Numbered from the stretch's first letter, positions 7,195 through 15,631 are shown. The stretch: 33,961 bases of DNA from Anaerolineae bacterium (GCA_020433805.1 JAGRBZ010000039.1:1-33961), one strand, 5' to 3'. Notes: a model not told the origin generated them from the letters alone. Numbers and translations are program-made.

Positions 7195-7226
7195 GGTTGG
7201 TTGGTTGGTTGGTTGGTTGGTTGGTT
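7195..7226. repeat. (GGTT)8 tandem tetranucleotide
   Basis: Eight exact GGTT units followed by a variant GATT. It lies between the divergent 6100-7104 promoter and the 3' end of the efflux operon. The tract is prone to slippage and the G-rich strand could form two-tetrad G-quadruplexes. Confidence 0.9.
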
Positions 7227-7319
7227 GATTAGGAGTTAGTGGTGGAATAGTTGATAAATAAAAATGCGAAAGAAATAGAACAAGGAAGGTCGCAAAGTTC
7301 TATGGGGTTTCTATTAAAT

Positions 7320-7352
7320 CGGGATTACCGACACTATTGGCCGGTAATCCCG
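7320..7352 (-). terminator. Hairpin after the efflux operon
   Basis: CGGGATTACCG (7320-7330) pairs perfectly with CGGTAATCCCG (7342-7352) around an 11-nt loop, 27 nt past the permease stop. On the minus strand only a weak U-rich tail (ATTTAAT) follows, so it is a terminator-like or RNA-stabilising hairpin. Confidence 0.55.
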
Positions 7353-7379
7353 ATGGGGAGACACGAATATGAATACTAT

Positions 7380-8651
7380 CTACTCGTAACGGAGGGCGTC
7401 GATGGGTTTAAGTCGCGAAGCGCGTGTGGCCGGATACACACCAAAGAAGAGGCCGATAGCCAGAGCAAAGCCCGTCGCCAGCAGGATAGAGTCCATAGTA
7501 ACGACGGTATCACCCAGGTTGGGAACAAGACGCGGCAGTAGCAGCGATACGCCGTAGCCCAACCCCACGCCAATCAAACCGCCAATCAGCGAGATAACGA
7601 CAGCCTCAACCAAAAACTGTAATAAAATATCGCGCCGCTTGGCTCCGACTGCCTTTCGAATGCCGATCTCGCGGGTACGCTCCGTCACCGAGACAAGCAT
7701 AATGTTCATAATACCGATCCCGCCGACCAACAGCGACACGCCCGCAATCGAGCCGAGAAAGGCAGTCAAACCGGCGGTGATGGTGTTGCCGAAGGCCAAC
7801 AGCTCGGCCTGGCTGGTGACGGTGAAATCATCCGACTCTTCATCGGTTAGGTTATGGCGTTCGCGCATCACCACTTCAATTTGGTCAGCAATCCCGTCCA
7901 TATGCTCCTGCGAGGTGGCCTGAAGAAAAATCGTGCTGACGATGAGACTACCACGATGCGACCCGGCATTACCCAATCGGGTTTGGGCCGTGCTAATCGG
8001 AATAAAGATGCCATTGTCTGTCTCGTTAGGCCCAAAGCCCGACTGCCCTTTTTCTTCCAGAACGCCAATAACTTCAAATGGGATACCTTTGATGCGAATC
8101 ATCTCGCCGATGGGGTACTCATACGCTTCAAACAGCTCGTCGGCCACTGTGGCTCCGAGTACGGCCGCGCGCGTCCGGCGGTCGACATGCTCCGGCGCGA
8201 CAAATTGGCCGAGCGTCGGCACCGTATCGCGCACCGACTCATATTCGGGGCTGACTCCAGTGACAGTTACGCCCAACTCTACCTGGCCACGCACAACCCC
8301 AAGCCCGCCGATACCGAACTCCGGTGACACCGCTACAACATCCGAAACCAGCAGCGGGTTGCCGATGGCTTCGGCATCGGCCATGGTCAGCGGCTGCGGA
8401 GGCGCTTGCCGGACGTTGCTGCGATTGCCCTCATCGGGGCCAAAACTAAAGCGTCCGGAGGATATCCACATAACGTTGGTGCCTAAGCTGGCAAAGTTTT
8501 CATTGAGCTGCTGTCGAAAACCGTTGCCAATCGAAATCAACCCGATGACCGCGCCAACCCCGATAATGATACCCAGCATCGTCAAAATTGTGCGTAGTTT
8601 GTTGGCGGTTAACGCCCGTAAGGCGATGAAGACACTTTCCAATATTTTCAT
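7380..8651 (-). CDS. MacB-type ABC transporter permease (423 aa)
   Basis: Inner-membrane component of a MacA/MacB-like export system. The order is an N-terminal transmembrane helix with [20 protein letters not shown], a large extracytoplasmic MacB-PCD domain (about residues 45-280), and a FtsX-like C-terminal block of three helices including [19 protein letters not shown] and [19 protein letters not shown], ending [20 protein letters not shown]. Length and order are those of the split-type permease whose ATPase is a separate gene. Its start overlaps the ATPase stop by 4 nt (ATGA). Substrates of this family include peptides, macrolides and lipids; none can be assigned here. Confidence 0.92.
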   Translation of the reverse strand: MKILESVFIALRALTANKLRTILTMLGIIIGVGAVIGLISIGNGFRQQLNENFASLGTNVMWISSGRFSFGPDEGNRSNVRQAPPQPLTMADAEAIGNPLLVSDVVAVSPEFGIGGLGVVRGQVELGVTVTGVSPEYESVRDTVPTLGQFVAPEHVDRRTRAAVLGATVADELFEAYEYPIGEMIRIKGIPFEVIGVLEEKGQSGFGPNETDNGIFIPISTAQTRLGNAGSHRGSLIVSTIFLQATSQEHMDGIADQIEVVMRERHNLTDEESDDFTVTSQAELLAFGNTITAGLTAFLGSIAGVSLLVGGIGIMNIMLVSVTERTREIGIRKAVGAKRRDILLQFLVEAVVISLIGGLIGVGLGYGVSLLLPRLVPNLGDTVVTMDSILLATGFALAIGLFFGVYPATRASRLKPIDALRYE

Positions 8652-9379
8652 GGGGTCGCTACCAGTTCATGGGCCGTTTGGGGATGGGCCACCGGCACGT
8701 CTTCCACAATGCGACCATCGGCCAGCCGAATAATCCGATGGGTAAATTCCGCAATATCCGGTTCGTGGGTGACAAAGATAATGGTGATGCCTTGTTCCTC
8801 GTTGAGGCGTTGAAAAATCGCCATAATCTCCACGCTCGATTTTGAGTCGAGATTACCGGTCGGCTCATCGGCCATGATAATGGCCGGTTGGCTAACCAAC
8901 GCCCGGGCAATCGCCACCCGCTGCTGCTGACCGCCCGAGAGTTCGTTAGGTTTGTGGTGCAGACGATCGCCCAAACCGACAGCCTCCAGCGCCGCCGCCG
9001 AACGCTTTTTTCGTTCACGCCGGCCCACCCCGGCGTAGATCAGCGGCAGTTCGACATTGTTGAGCGCCGTGGTTCGCGGCAGAAGGTTAAAGCTTTGAAA
9101 TACAAAACCGATCTGCTTCCCGCGAATCGCGGCCAGCCGGTTATCATCCAACTGCCCAACTTCAACTCCGGCCAGATAATATTCACCGGATGTGGGCTGG
9201 TCGAGACAGCCGAGAATATTCATTAGCGTCGATTTGCCGGAACCGGATGGCCCCATAATCGCCACCAACTCTTTTTGATGAATGGTCAGGGAGGCCTCAC
9301 GCAGCGCGTGGACTTCCACCTCGCCCATAAGATATGTTTTGGTCAAATTTCTGGCATCGATAACCAGACTCGTGTCCAT
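8648..9379 (-). CDS. MacB/LolD-type ABC transporter ATP-binding protein (243 aa)
   Basis: Cytoplasmic ATPase subunit for the permease that follows. Walker [10 protein letters not shown] is at residues 43-51, the Q-loop in [10 protein letters not shown], the signature [15 protein letters not shown] near 147-161, Walker [13 protein letters not shown] near 167-178, and the H-loop His in IIFVTHEPD. Its length is typical for the MacB/LolD/FtsE class, and the stop overlaps the permease start (ATGA). It is separated from the adaptor gene by a 297-nt gap that holds palindromic element B. Confidence 0.94.
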   Translation of the reverse strand: MDTSLVIDARNLTKTYLMGEVEVHALREASLTIHQKELVAIMGPSGSGKSTLMNILGCLDQPTSGEYYLAGVEVGQLDDNRLAAIRGKQIGFVFQSFNLLPRTTALNNVELPLIYAGVGRRERKKRSAAALEAVGLGDRLHHKPNELSGGQQQRVAIARALVSQPAIIMADEPTGNLDSKSSVEIMAIFQRLNEEQGITIIFVTHEPDIAEFTHRIIRLADGRIVEDVPVAHPQTAHELVATP

Positions 9380-9676
9380 GGTTTGCTCACAATCGGGTTT
9401 TTACTAGGGCAACTCCAAGATTTAAATCACCTAAATCTAAGTCGGCTAAAACGTAAAACGTGAACCGTAAAGCGTGGTTCTCGCCAAAATCCTTACGTTT
9501 TACGTATTACGTTTATCGGCTGCCCAATAACTGGGTGATTATTTTCTTGGAACTGCCTAAGAGATGACAGGTTTTACAATGTACAGTTGGGTGTAAAACA
9601 AGTGCCGATCGGCTCAACTCTTACTCCATACGATACCTTCGAAAACCTGTCAGCTCTGGCTGGGCTTACACCTTCG
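9380..9676. other. Gap inside the efflux operon, largely filled by element B
   Basis: No gene is visible between the adaptor and the ATPase, which are normally adjacent. Positions 9405-9559 form the palindromic element described separately; the rest shows nothing recognisable. Confidence 0.5.
9405..9559. repeat. 155-bp palindromic, TA-flanked MITE-like element (element B)
   Basis: The ends are TA-GGGCAACTCCAAGA (9405-9420) and TCTTGGAACTGCC-TA (9545-9559), near-perfect terminal inverted repeats inside TA dinucleotides. Inward, the two arms stay similar over about 70 bp (AATCACC near 9425, then CGGCTAAAACGTAAAACGTG against its mirror at 9491-9520). The core is made of imperfect GTAAAACGT words. 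It encodes nothing and sits between two co-oriented operon genes. The TA flanks recall IS630/Tc1-type target duplication; no transposase is in the window. Confidence 0.6.
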
Positions 9677-11083
9677 TTACAACGTTGGCCCCTGAAGCTC
9701 AGGCGGCTGCTGCCTGATGATGACCTCATCCCCTTCTGCCAAACCGGCAACCACTTCGGTCATCTCACCATCACGCAAACCCAATTCGACTTCAACGCGC
9801 ATAGGCGCTTCGTCACCATTTACCTTTTCCACGTATACGATTGACGGGCTGGTGGTGCGATCAATCTGGATGGCACGGTTGGGAATGACCATCACATCCT
9901 TAAGCCGCTTCGTTTCGATGGCCGCCGTCGCCGTCATCCCCGGCAGCGGTTCGGCTTCCCTGCTCGATGGGCCAACTTCAACAATAACTTCATAGGTCAC
10001 AATACTGCTACCCTCAGCATCGACCGGACTGGGCGCAATATCGACGACTGTACCGTCAAACGTTTCCTCAGAAAATGCATCTAGCGTAATCACAGCTTTT
10101 TGGCTACGCGCAATGCGCCCGATGTCGATTTCATCGACTTCGACGGTGAGCAAGTAGGAAGAAATATCGGCGATGACCATCACCGCGTCATCAGCTTCGT
10201 TCAGTACGCGCTCGCCCGGCTCGATGTCGAGAGATAAAATAATGCCGTCGATAGGTGCAACCAAAACAGCTTCACTCAAGTTATCGCTTGCTTCTTGCAA
10301 AGCCAGGCGGGCTTTGTCGACATCGGCCTGGGTCGAGGCAATCTCGGCGGCGCTGGGTCGGCGCAGAACTTCGGCTAACTCGGCTTGGTTAGCGGCGATA
10401 GATGCTCGCCCTTCGGCCACTTCAGATTCCGTGGCCTCCTTGACGGCCAGATTATAATCGGCCAAGGCCGCCTCATAGGTCAGAGTCGCCGTTTGAAGGG
10501 CATCGGCTTCCGCCCTCGCGCCGACATCGCCTCGATAGGCCACCTGGTCATAATCCCACTGCGCCTTTTGGAGTTCAATTTGCTTCGCCAGCAGGTCACT
10601 TTCCGCTTTGGTCAGTTCGTCCGGATCCGGGTCATCAAGCAGTTCGTCGAACTTCACCTGCGCACTGGTTAAATTGGCCCGCGCCGAGGCCACTCTTTCG
10701 GCCAACTCCGGCTCCAGCAGCTTGGCGAGTAAGGCCTCTTGCTTGGTGAGATCGATGTCGGCTTTTTGTACCGCCAACTCCAAATCGCTGGTGTCCAGTC
10801 GCGCCAAAACCGTACCGGCTTTCACCTGCTGCCCGCGTTTGATCAGAACCTCTTCGATAACGCCGCCAATTTCGAATTTCATTTCAACTTCCGATTTTGG
10901 CTCAATCTGCCCGGCCGCGTTGACCGTATCAACCAGCGTCTTTGTCTCGACCGGAACGATTTCAACCGTGGGATCTTCGGTCAACTTGGGGGGTTCGGCC
11001 ATCGGCGCGGCGTAGTAATAGCCGGCCAAGCTAAGGCCTACGGTGATGACTAAGATCAAGGAAATGATAATTACACGTTTCAT
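9677..11083 (-). CDS. MacA/HlyD-type periplasmic adaptor (membrane fusion) protein, 468 aa
   Basis: Links the MacB-like transporter to the cell exterior. An N-terminal signal anchor (residues about 3-26) is followed by a biotinyl/lipoyl half (GQIEPKSEVEMKFEIGGVIE and KRGQQVKAGTVLARLDTSDL). A long Ala/Glu/Leu-rich coiled-coil hairpin covers about residues 100-270. The second lipoyl half is VLVAPIDGIILSLDIEPGER. A beta-barrel and membrane-proximal domain end with GLRDGEMTEVVAGLAEGDEV. The family length is usually 370-420, and the excess lies in the coiled coil. AAGGAC precedes the ATG. Its stop lies 297 nt before the ATPase start. Confidence 0.9.
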   Translation of the reverse strand: MKRVIIISLILVITVGLSLAGYYYAAPMAEPPKLTEDPTVEIVPVETKTLVDTVNAAGQIEPKSEVEMKFEIGGVIEEVLIKRGQQVKAGTVLARLDTSDLELAVQKADIDLTKQEALLAKLLEPELAERVASARANLTSAQVKFDELLDDPDPDELTKAESDLLAKQIELQKAQWDYDQVAYRGDVGARAEADALQTATLTYEAALADYNLAVKEATESEVAEGRASIAANQAELAEVLRRPSAAEIASTQADVDKARLALQEASDNLSEAVLVAPIDGIILSLDIEPGERVLNEADDAVMVIADISSYLLTVEVDEIDIGRIARSQKAVITLDAFSEETFDGTVVDIAPSPVDAEGSSIVTYEVIVEVGPSSREAEPLPGMTATAAIETKRLKDVMVIPNRAIQIDRTTSPSIVYVEKVNGDEAPMRVEVELGLRDGEMTEVVAGLAEGDEVIIRQQPPELQGPTL

Positions 11084-11150
11084 GAAATTTGTCCTTGTAG
11101 GATTAGGGATGAGCGTACAATAATGTCCCTATTCTGATGAGGTGATCTAT

Positions 11151-11203
11151 TGCGTAGTGCGCAGTGCGTATTTAACATCGCTTTTACTACGCACTATGCG
11201 TAA
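11151..11203. repeat. Intergenic hairpin of TGCGTAGTGC-like words (element C)
   Basis: TGCGTAGTGCGCAGTGCGTA (11151-11170) faces ACTACGCACTATGCGTAA (11186-11203), an imperfect inverted repeat of about 16 paired bases. Each arm is built of the word GTAGTGC. It lies between the YIP1 gene and the adaptor gene of the same operon. Confidence 0.6.
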
Positions 11204-11213
11204 TTTACACGCC

Positions 11214-11975
11214 TTAACCACCAAGCCCTGCCCCAAAGATAACTGACGGGAGAACGGTGATACCTAACGCAACGGCGGCATAAATGAGGGTTAAAACAAA
11301 AGCTTTGCCCCGACTGATACGAGCCGCAATTGAGACACCCAAGGCCGTCAGCAACAAACTCCACAGCCAAAACAGGTCGATGCTGCTAAGCAGCGGTACA
11401 AGCGGATTAGCGGCATCTTCCAGCGGATCGCCGCTGGCAACTAAAAAGGCCAAACCCGGATAGCGAATAGCGCCCTGCGAAACCATCACAAAAGCAGCTT
11501 GCACCAGCAGGCCAATCGCCATCGGCAGACGCGCCCAGGTATTAATCGAAAACATCGCGCCAAACGAAATATCATCACCGCCAAAGATAAACGAGCCGAA
11601 GTAGAGGAAGGTACTTTGCGCGATGAGGCTAAACAGCGTAAAAAGCAAACCAAAGCCGAGCGTTGTCGTCAGCATAAAAGGCAGCGACAGCGTAAACGCC
11701 ATCGTTGAGCGGGCCGCTTCGGCCTGGTCGGGGGGGAGGGTGGCTAACTGCTGCTCGGCCTGGGTGCGGGCCAGTTCCATAACATACGGAATTTGCACCA
11801 CACTGGCGGCGATAAAGGCGACCATGATAATCAGCAGAGGCAGCCCCCACCGTGTCCAGCGTCGATGAGCCAGCACCGACTGAAATGTCTGCACCGGCTG
11901 ATCGATGATACCGAAAAGAAGTCGCCAGGAAAACGAATTTTTTACATCACGCTTGTTATGGATGGTTGTTGTCAT
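11214..11975 (-). CDS. YIP1-family integral membrane protein (253 aa)
   Basis: The protein has about five to six hydrophobic helices, starting with RRWTRWGLPLLIIMVAFIAA and ending in VLTLIYAAVALGITVLPSVI. The N-terminal IDQPVQTFQSVL and the FGGDDISFGAMFSINTWARL segment fit the YIP1 domain. YIP1 proteins often precede MacA/MacB operons in Chloroflexota, and this gene is the first of such a set here, so a role in envelope transport is plausible but unproven. ATG 11975 is preceded by GGAGAGGGA; an upstream in-frame start at 12011 lacks a ribosome site. Confidence 0.82.
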   Translation of the reverse strand: MTTTIHNKRDVKNSFSWRLLFGIIDQPVQTFQSVLAHRRWTRWGLPLLIIMVAFIAASVVQIPYVMELARTQAEQQLATLPPDQAEAARSTMAFTLSLPFMLTTTLGFGLLFTLFSLIAQSTFLYFGSFIFGGDDISFGAMFSINTWARLPMAIGLLVQAAFVMVSQGAIRYPGLAFLVASGDPLEDAANPLVPLLSSIDLFWLWSLLLTALGVSIAARISRGKAFVLTLIYAAVALGITVLPSVIFGAGLGG

Positions 11976-12129
11976 AAGTCCCTCTCCGATTTTTGCATAA
12001 ACCCTATCCATTGTACAGGATATAGCGCTTCATTACATCAGACTGAAGGTGGATTGAGCGTGGGTCTGAGGGTGGATAAGGGTTTTTGTTCTAGATTAAG
12101 CCAGGCCGGCTACGATAGCATTATCAACC

Positions 12130-12147
12130 GGTTACGATTTCGTAACC
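12130..12147. promoter_or_regulatory. Perfect dyad in divergent promoter region
   Basis: GGTTACG (12130-12136), loop ATTT, CGTAACC (12141-12147). It lies between two divergent operons without a U-tract, so an operator is more likely than a terminator. Confidence 0.4.
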
Positions 12148-12193
12148 CGCCACGATACAACCTGAGACGGATTATCAAACCGCCCGCAGCCCG

Positions 12194-12222
12194 ATGACAT
12201 TACCAAGCCACTATGTTATACT
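12194..12222 (+). promoter_or_regulatory. Promoter of the TPR/zinc-ribbon gene
   Basis: ATGACA (five of six -35 bases), a 17-nt spacer, then TATACT (five of six) with TGT before it as an extended -10. The predicted start near 12229 leaves a 5' leader of about 175 nt that contains element D. Confidence 0.65.
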
Positions 12223-12283
12223 AAAGGGTATCTTTTAACCTTAGTTATCGTTTAAGAATACAACTTTGTAGGCGAATCAGATC

Positions 12284-12354
12284 GGAAGTAAGGAGCAAGG
12301 AGTAAGAAGTAGGGGCTGTTCCCCTTAATCTCTCTACTTCCTACCTCTTACCCC
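12284..12354. repeat. Leader hairpin of AAGGAGTAAGAAGTAGG-like words (element D)
   Basis: A purine run of GGAGTAAG-type words (12284-12315) faces a pyrimidine run of CTACTTCCTACCTCTTACC type (12331-12354). The result is an imperfect inverted repeat whose arms are short tandem words. It lies in the transcribed leader of the following gene. Confidence 0.6.
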
Positions 12355-12405
12355 GGTTTAACCGTAATATTGAGATTTACGTTACTGTACACTTTTCCAG
12401 CGACT

Positions 12406-13629
12406 ATGCCCATAAAAGACAAACTTGATCAAGGTATTGACGCCGCTCAGGCAGGTGACAAAATAAAAGCACGCACACTTTTGACCGAAGTGGTTGCGGA
12501 GGATGAAGAGCAAATTGAAGCGTGGTTGTGGTTGAGTCAGTTGGTCGACAGTTTGGAAGACAAGGTTGTTTGTCTAGAGAATGTTCTAACCCTCGACCCG
12601 CAAAACCAATTTGCCCATGAAGAGCTGACCGACGTAAAAGCTCAGCAGGATCGTTTCTTTGCGCCGATTTACCCGCCCGGCCAAGAAGAGCCGCCACCAA
12701 ATGTGGTGACGATACCCGAAGCCGTCAAGCAGCCGCTGCCCACCGATTATCCCGACCAAGATGAGTTCGACGACATTTGGTTGTGTCCCTACTGTGCTCA
12801 GCCTACCGAACCAAACGATCGTAAATGCCCCCACTGTCGTAAAAGTCTGATCGTCAGCCGGCGCGTTCGCGAAGAGCGCACGGCCTGGCTGTGGCGCGGT
12901 ATTTTCCTGCAAATTTCGATGATGATGGTCATTGTGTCACTGGGGTCGGCGGCTTTTGTGATTTTGGTGCGGCAGCAGGGCGTCAACAACCCCTTCTTGT
13001 TTGTGCCGCTCTATTTTGGTACCGCGCCGGATAGCCGCTGGGAAGATGCCGGCCAAACGGTACTGGCGACATTTCCGGCCTGGGCATTTTGGGGCATGCT
13101 CGGTATTATCATCTACACGATGATTATGATATTTTTGCTCTATATTCGCATCCCTTACGGGAATGTTCTATACTTTGTCAGCGCAACCATCAGTTTGATG
13201 ATGGGGCTGGTTGGCATGATTGCCTTCTACAGTTCGCCGCTGGCTTTAGGCCTAAGCGCCTTTGCCTTTCTACTAGGAGTGATTCAATTTGTGGTGACGC
13301 TGAATTTGTGGAACGATTTCACCTTTAAAGAGCATCGCATTCAGATGCGCATCGACCGCGATGCCAAAAGCCACACCGGCTTCTTTCACAGCGGACGCAA
13401 ATACAGCAAGGCCGGGTTATGGGGGCTGGCGGCGATACATCTTAGGCGGGCGGTTGTCGCCAACCCGCATAAAGCGGCCTATCATTTGGCCTTGACGCTG
13501 GCCTATCTCAACATCAAGCGCTATCAACTAGCCGATGAATCGCTAACCCGTTTTGCCAAGCTTGATCCGGACGCGATAGAGATTGGGCCGCTGCGCGATG
13601 AAATTCGCAGTCATATGCCATCGCGCTAA
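12406..13629 (+). CDS. TPR and zinc-ribbon membrane protein (407 aa)
   Basis: Residues 1-75 form TPR-like helices with the IEAWLWLSQLVDSLEDKVVC pattern, followed by an acidic/proline linker. A zinc ribbon CPYC...CPHC (Cys127, 130, 141, 144) comes next, then four hydrophobic helices between about 163 and 310. A second TPR region lies at about 345-405 (LWGLAAIHLRRAVVANPHKA). Domain order suggests an inner-membrane scaffold with cytoplasmic TPRs and zinc ribbon; partners are unknown. ATG 12406 is the first methionine codon in frame but has no clear Shine-Dalgarno, so the start is less certain than the frame. It precedes a two-component system without overlap. Confidence 0.8.
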   Translation: MPIKDKLDQGIDAAQAGDKIKARTLLTEVVAEDEEQIEAWLWLSQLVDSLEDKVVCLENVLTLDPQNQFAHEELTDVKAQQDRFFAPIYPPGQEEPPPNVVTIPEAVKQPLPTDYPDQDEFDDIWLCPYCAQPTEPNDRKCPHCRKSLIVSRRVREERTAWLWRGIFLQISMMMVIVSLGSAAFVILVRQQGVNNPFLFVPLYFGTAPDSRWEDAGQTVLATFPAWAFWGMLGIIIYTMIMIFLLYIRIPYGNVLYFVSATISLMMGLVGMIAFYSSPLALGLSAFAFLLGVIQFVVTLNLWNDFTFKEHRIQMRIDRDAKSHTGFFHSGRKYSKAGLWGLAAIHLRRAVVANPHKAAYHLALTLAYLNIKRYQLADESLTRFAKLDPDAIEIGPLRDEIRSHMPSR

Positions 13630-13648
13630 AAGATGGTTTACATACGTC

Positions 13649-13678
13649 CACAGATGGACACAGATTCTCACAGATAAA
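13649..13678. repeat. Three tandem 10-nt CACAGAT units
   Basis: CACAGATGGA, CACAGATTCT and CACAGATAAA follow each other exactly with a 10-nt period. The tract sits between the TPR/zinc-ribbon gene and the histidine-kinase promoter. Confidence 0.85.
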
Positions 13679-13699
13679 GTCAAGTGGTGATAAAAATCG

Positions 13700-13729
13700 T
13701 TGATTATTCAGGTGTATCTTTTGTTATAT
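13700..13729 (+). promoter_or_regulatory. Candidate histidine-kinase promoter
   Basis: TTGATT (13700-13705), an 18-nt spacer, then TTATAT (13724-13729). The fit is moderate, 25 nt upstream of the kinase ATG. Confidence 0.4.
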
Positions 13730-13753
13730 GGGAACAGTAAGTAGAAACATATT

Positions 13754-15427
13754 ATGAAAATTCCATCCCCATATTTCGATCCATCCGATTTTTCGGAAGC
13801 TTCAGACGTGGAAGACACCCGACCTGTTACCCTTAAAGCCAAAGTGTCGCAAGGGGTGACCAAGCTGCCGTTCATGCAGCGCGTCCAGCGGCTGTTGAAA
13901 CGGATCGGTGCCTACTTTTCCAGACTTCAGTGGAAACTGACGTTTGCCTACACCCTTTTTACCGCCGGAACCATTCTCATTTTGGCGATTGTAGCCCTGG
14001 CGCTGCTGTGGTACCTCAACTTTCAGTCGAACCTTTATCCCAACGCCATCGCCGAAGCGATGAGCAAAGGGGTCCCGCCACTGGCCGAATACTTTGCTGC
14101 AAACCCGCCTGATAAAGCCGGTTTACAACAGTGGCTCGATGACTCAACCCGCTCTAACTATTTGATTATGAATGTACCACGGGATAGGAACCGGAGCCAA
14201 GCCGAAGAAGATCAAGAGGCCAAAAGAGTACCCGGCTATTTTGGCGAAATTCAACTGGCGGCCATTGTCGACAGCCAAGGCCACGTGATGGCCGTTAAAC
14301 CCGACGATGCTGTTGCCGTTGATAGCCCGCTCCATCCTCACCTTTCTCCGCAAGCGACCGAAATTTTAGAAGCTGCCTTACAAGGCGAGGCGAACATCAC
14401 CCATCTGGCTACCCGGGGCGATGGCACACTCACGGCGGTTGCGCCCATATTTGATGACGATAAGCAGGTGGTCGGCGCGATGCTGTTCACCACGGCTGCT
14501 TTTCCGGTTAGCGAAAGCGAATTTCTGCAGAATGTACTGCAGCAGATGATTTTGCCGTTTGCCGGGATTATGCTGGTGGTCGGCGTGGTGGTCGGCGCGC
14601 TGTTCGGCTTTCTCATTGCCCGCGGGATGACGCGCCGGCTGCGGCTGCTGTCTGACTCAGCCGATGCCTGGAGCCAGGGCAACTTTCAGGTTATCGCCCA
14701 GGATACCTCCGGCGATGAGTTGAGCCGATTGGCCGGCCATTTGAACCATATGGTGCTGCAAGTGCAAACCCTGATGCAAACGCGCCAGGAGTTGGCCGGG
14801 CTGGAAGAACGCAACCGGCTGGCCCGCGATCTACACGATTCGGTTAAGCAGCAGGTTTTTGCCACTGCGATGCAGGTCGGCGCAGCCAAAGCCCTGCTCG
14901 ATAGAGACCCCGACAAGGCCCGGCAGCATTTGCAAGAAGCCGAGCAGTTGGTCAAACAAGCCCAACACGAACTCACTACGCTTATTCTCGAGCTGCGTCC
15001 GGCCGCTTTGGAAGGCAAAGGGCTGGCCAAGGCCTTGCGCGATTACGTGGCCGACTGGTCGCGCCAGACCAACATCGCCGCCGACATACGCGTAAGCGGC
15101 GAACGAACGCTGCCCCTCTCGACCGAGCAAACGCTCTTTCGAGTGGCCCAAGAAGCCTTAGCCAACATCGCCCGCCACAGCGGGGCCACGGCGGCAGACG
15201 TGTACCTGGGCTGGGAAATGAACGAGGTCAGGCTGGTCATATCGGACAACGGCTCCGGCTTTAACGTTAGTCAGGTCAACGGCAAGGGCGTTGGCCTGCA
15301 AAGCATGCGCGAGCGTGTTGAACTGCTTGGCGGCCAATTTTTTGTAAAAAGTCAGATTGATGTCGGGACCCAGATTATCGCCCAACTAACCAATCCGGAA
15401 AACTTCAAAGGTGACAGTCACTTTTAA
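13754..15427 (+). CDS. NarL-type sensor histidine kinase (557 aa)
   Basis: A membrane sensor kinase that autophosphorylates and passes phosphate to the response regulator downstream. Transmembrane helices lie at about 62-88 and 265-289, with an extracytoplasmic sensor domain of about 175 residues between them. A HAMP linker follows (about 290-342), then the HisKA_3 dimerisation helix with the phospho-His361 in NRLARDLHDSVKQQ. The HATPase domain shows RVAQEALANIARHSGATAAD (N box), VISDNGSGFN (G1) and GVGLQSMRERVELLGG (G2). The 55-residue cytoplasmic N-terminal extension is unusual. The signal sensed is unknown. Two palindromes follow the stop. Confidence 0.93.
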   Translation: MKIPSPYFDPSDFSEASDVEDTRPVTLKAKVSQGVTKLPFMQRVQRLLKRIGAYFSRLQWKLTFAYTLFTAGTILILAIVALALLWYLNFQSNLYPNAIAEAMSKGVPPLAEYFAANPPDKAGLQQWLDDSTRSNYLIMNVPRDRNRSQAEEDQEAKRVPGYFGEIQLAAIVDSQGHVMAVKPDDAVAVDSPLHPHLSPQATEILEAALQGEANITHLATRGDGTLTAVAPIFDDDKQVVGAMLFTTAAFPVSESEFLQNVLQQMILPFAGIMLVVGVVVGALFGFLIARGMTRRLRLLSDSADAWSQGNFQVIAQDTSGDELSRLAGHLNHMVLQVQTLMQTRQELAGLEERNRLARDLHDSVKQQVFATAMQVGAAKALLDRDPDKARQHLQEAEQLVKQAQHELTTLILELRPAALEGKGLAKALRDYVADWSRQTNIAADIRVSGERTLPLSTEQTLFRVAQEALANIARHSGATAADVYLGWEMNEVRLVISDNGSGFNVSQVNGKGVGLQSMRERVELLGGQFFVKSQIDVGTQIIAQLTNPENFKGDSHF

Positions 15428-15447
15428 TAGATCACTGACCAGTGATC
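15407..15447. promoter_or_regulatory. Two adjacent palindromes at the end of the kinase gene
   Basis: AAAGGTGACAGTCACTTTT (about 15407-15424) and GATCACTGACCAGTGATC (15430-15447) are each self-complementary and share GTCA/TGAC half-sites. They lie across and after the kinase stop, upstream of the response-regulator gene, so a role as operators or as a small terminator is possible. Confidence 0.45.
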
Positions 15448-15492
15448 GTTACCTTGCTGGTATATAGAGAACTGGTACCACTCGTGTAAATC

Positions 15493-15602
15493 AGGCGAAG
15501 GCTAAGGCGAAGGCTAAGAAAAAAGTAAAGAAAACGAGTCGATTTCTCGCAATGGCGGCGGCTTAACTTGAATTTGTCGTACTTAGCCTCAGCCTTAGCC
15601 TA
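15493..15602. repeat. Intergenic hairpin of AGGCGAAGGCTA-like words (element E)
   Basis: The left arm is two exact copies of AGGCGAAGGCTA plus AG (15493-15518). The right arm CTTAGCCTCAGCCTTAGCCT (15582-15601) is nearly its full complement. The intervening 63 nt hold no gene. The right flank ends near a GAACTGCC word that resembles the end of element B. Confidence 0.65.
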
Positions 15603-15631
15603 TTGATATCGATGTCTATTGGCTGGATATT
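15603..15631 (+). promoter_or_regulatory. Candidate response-regulator promoter
   Basis: TTGATA (five of six -35 bases, 15603-15608), a 17-nt spacer, then GATATT (four of six -10 bases, 15626-15631). It would let the regulator be transcribed separately from the kinase. Confidence 0.4.

Larger units (their letters stand above)
11976..12405. other. Divergent intergenic region with dyad, promoter and element D
   Basis: This 430-nt space between the YIP1 operon (leftward) and the TPR/zinc-ribbon gene (rightward) holds a perfect 7-bp dyad GGTTACG-ATTT-CGTAACC (12130-12147), a good rightward promoter (12194-12222) and hairpin element D in the 5' leader. A leftward -10-like TACAAT (12015-12010) could serve the YIP1 gene. 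No small gene is supported. Confidence 0.5.
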
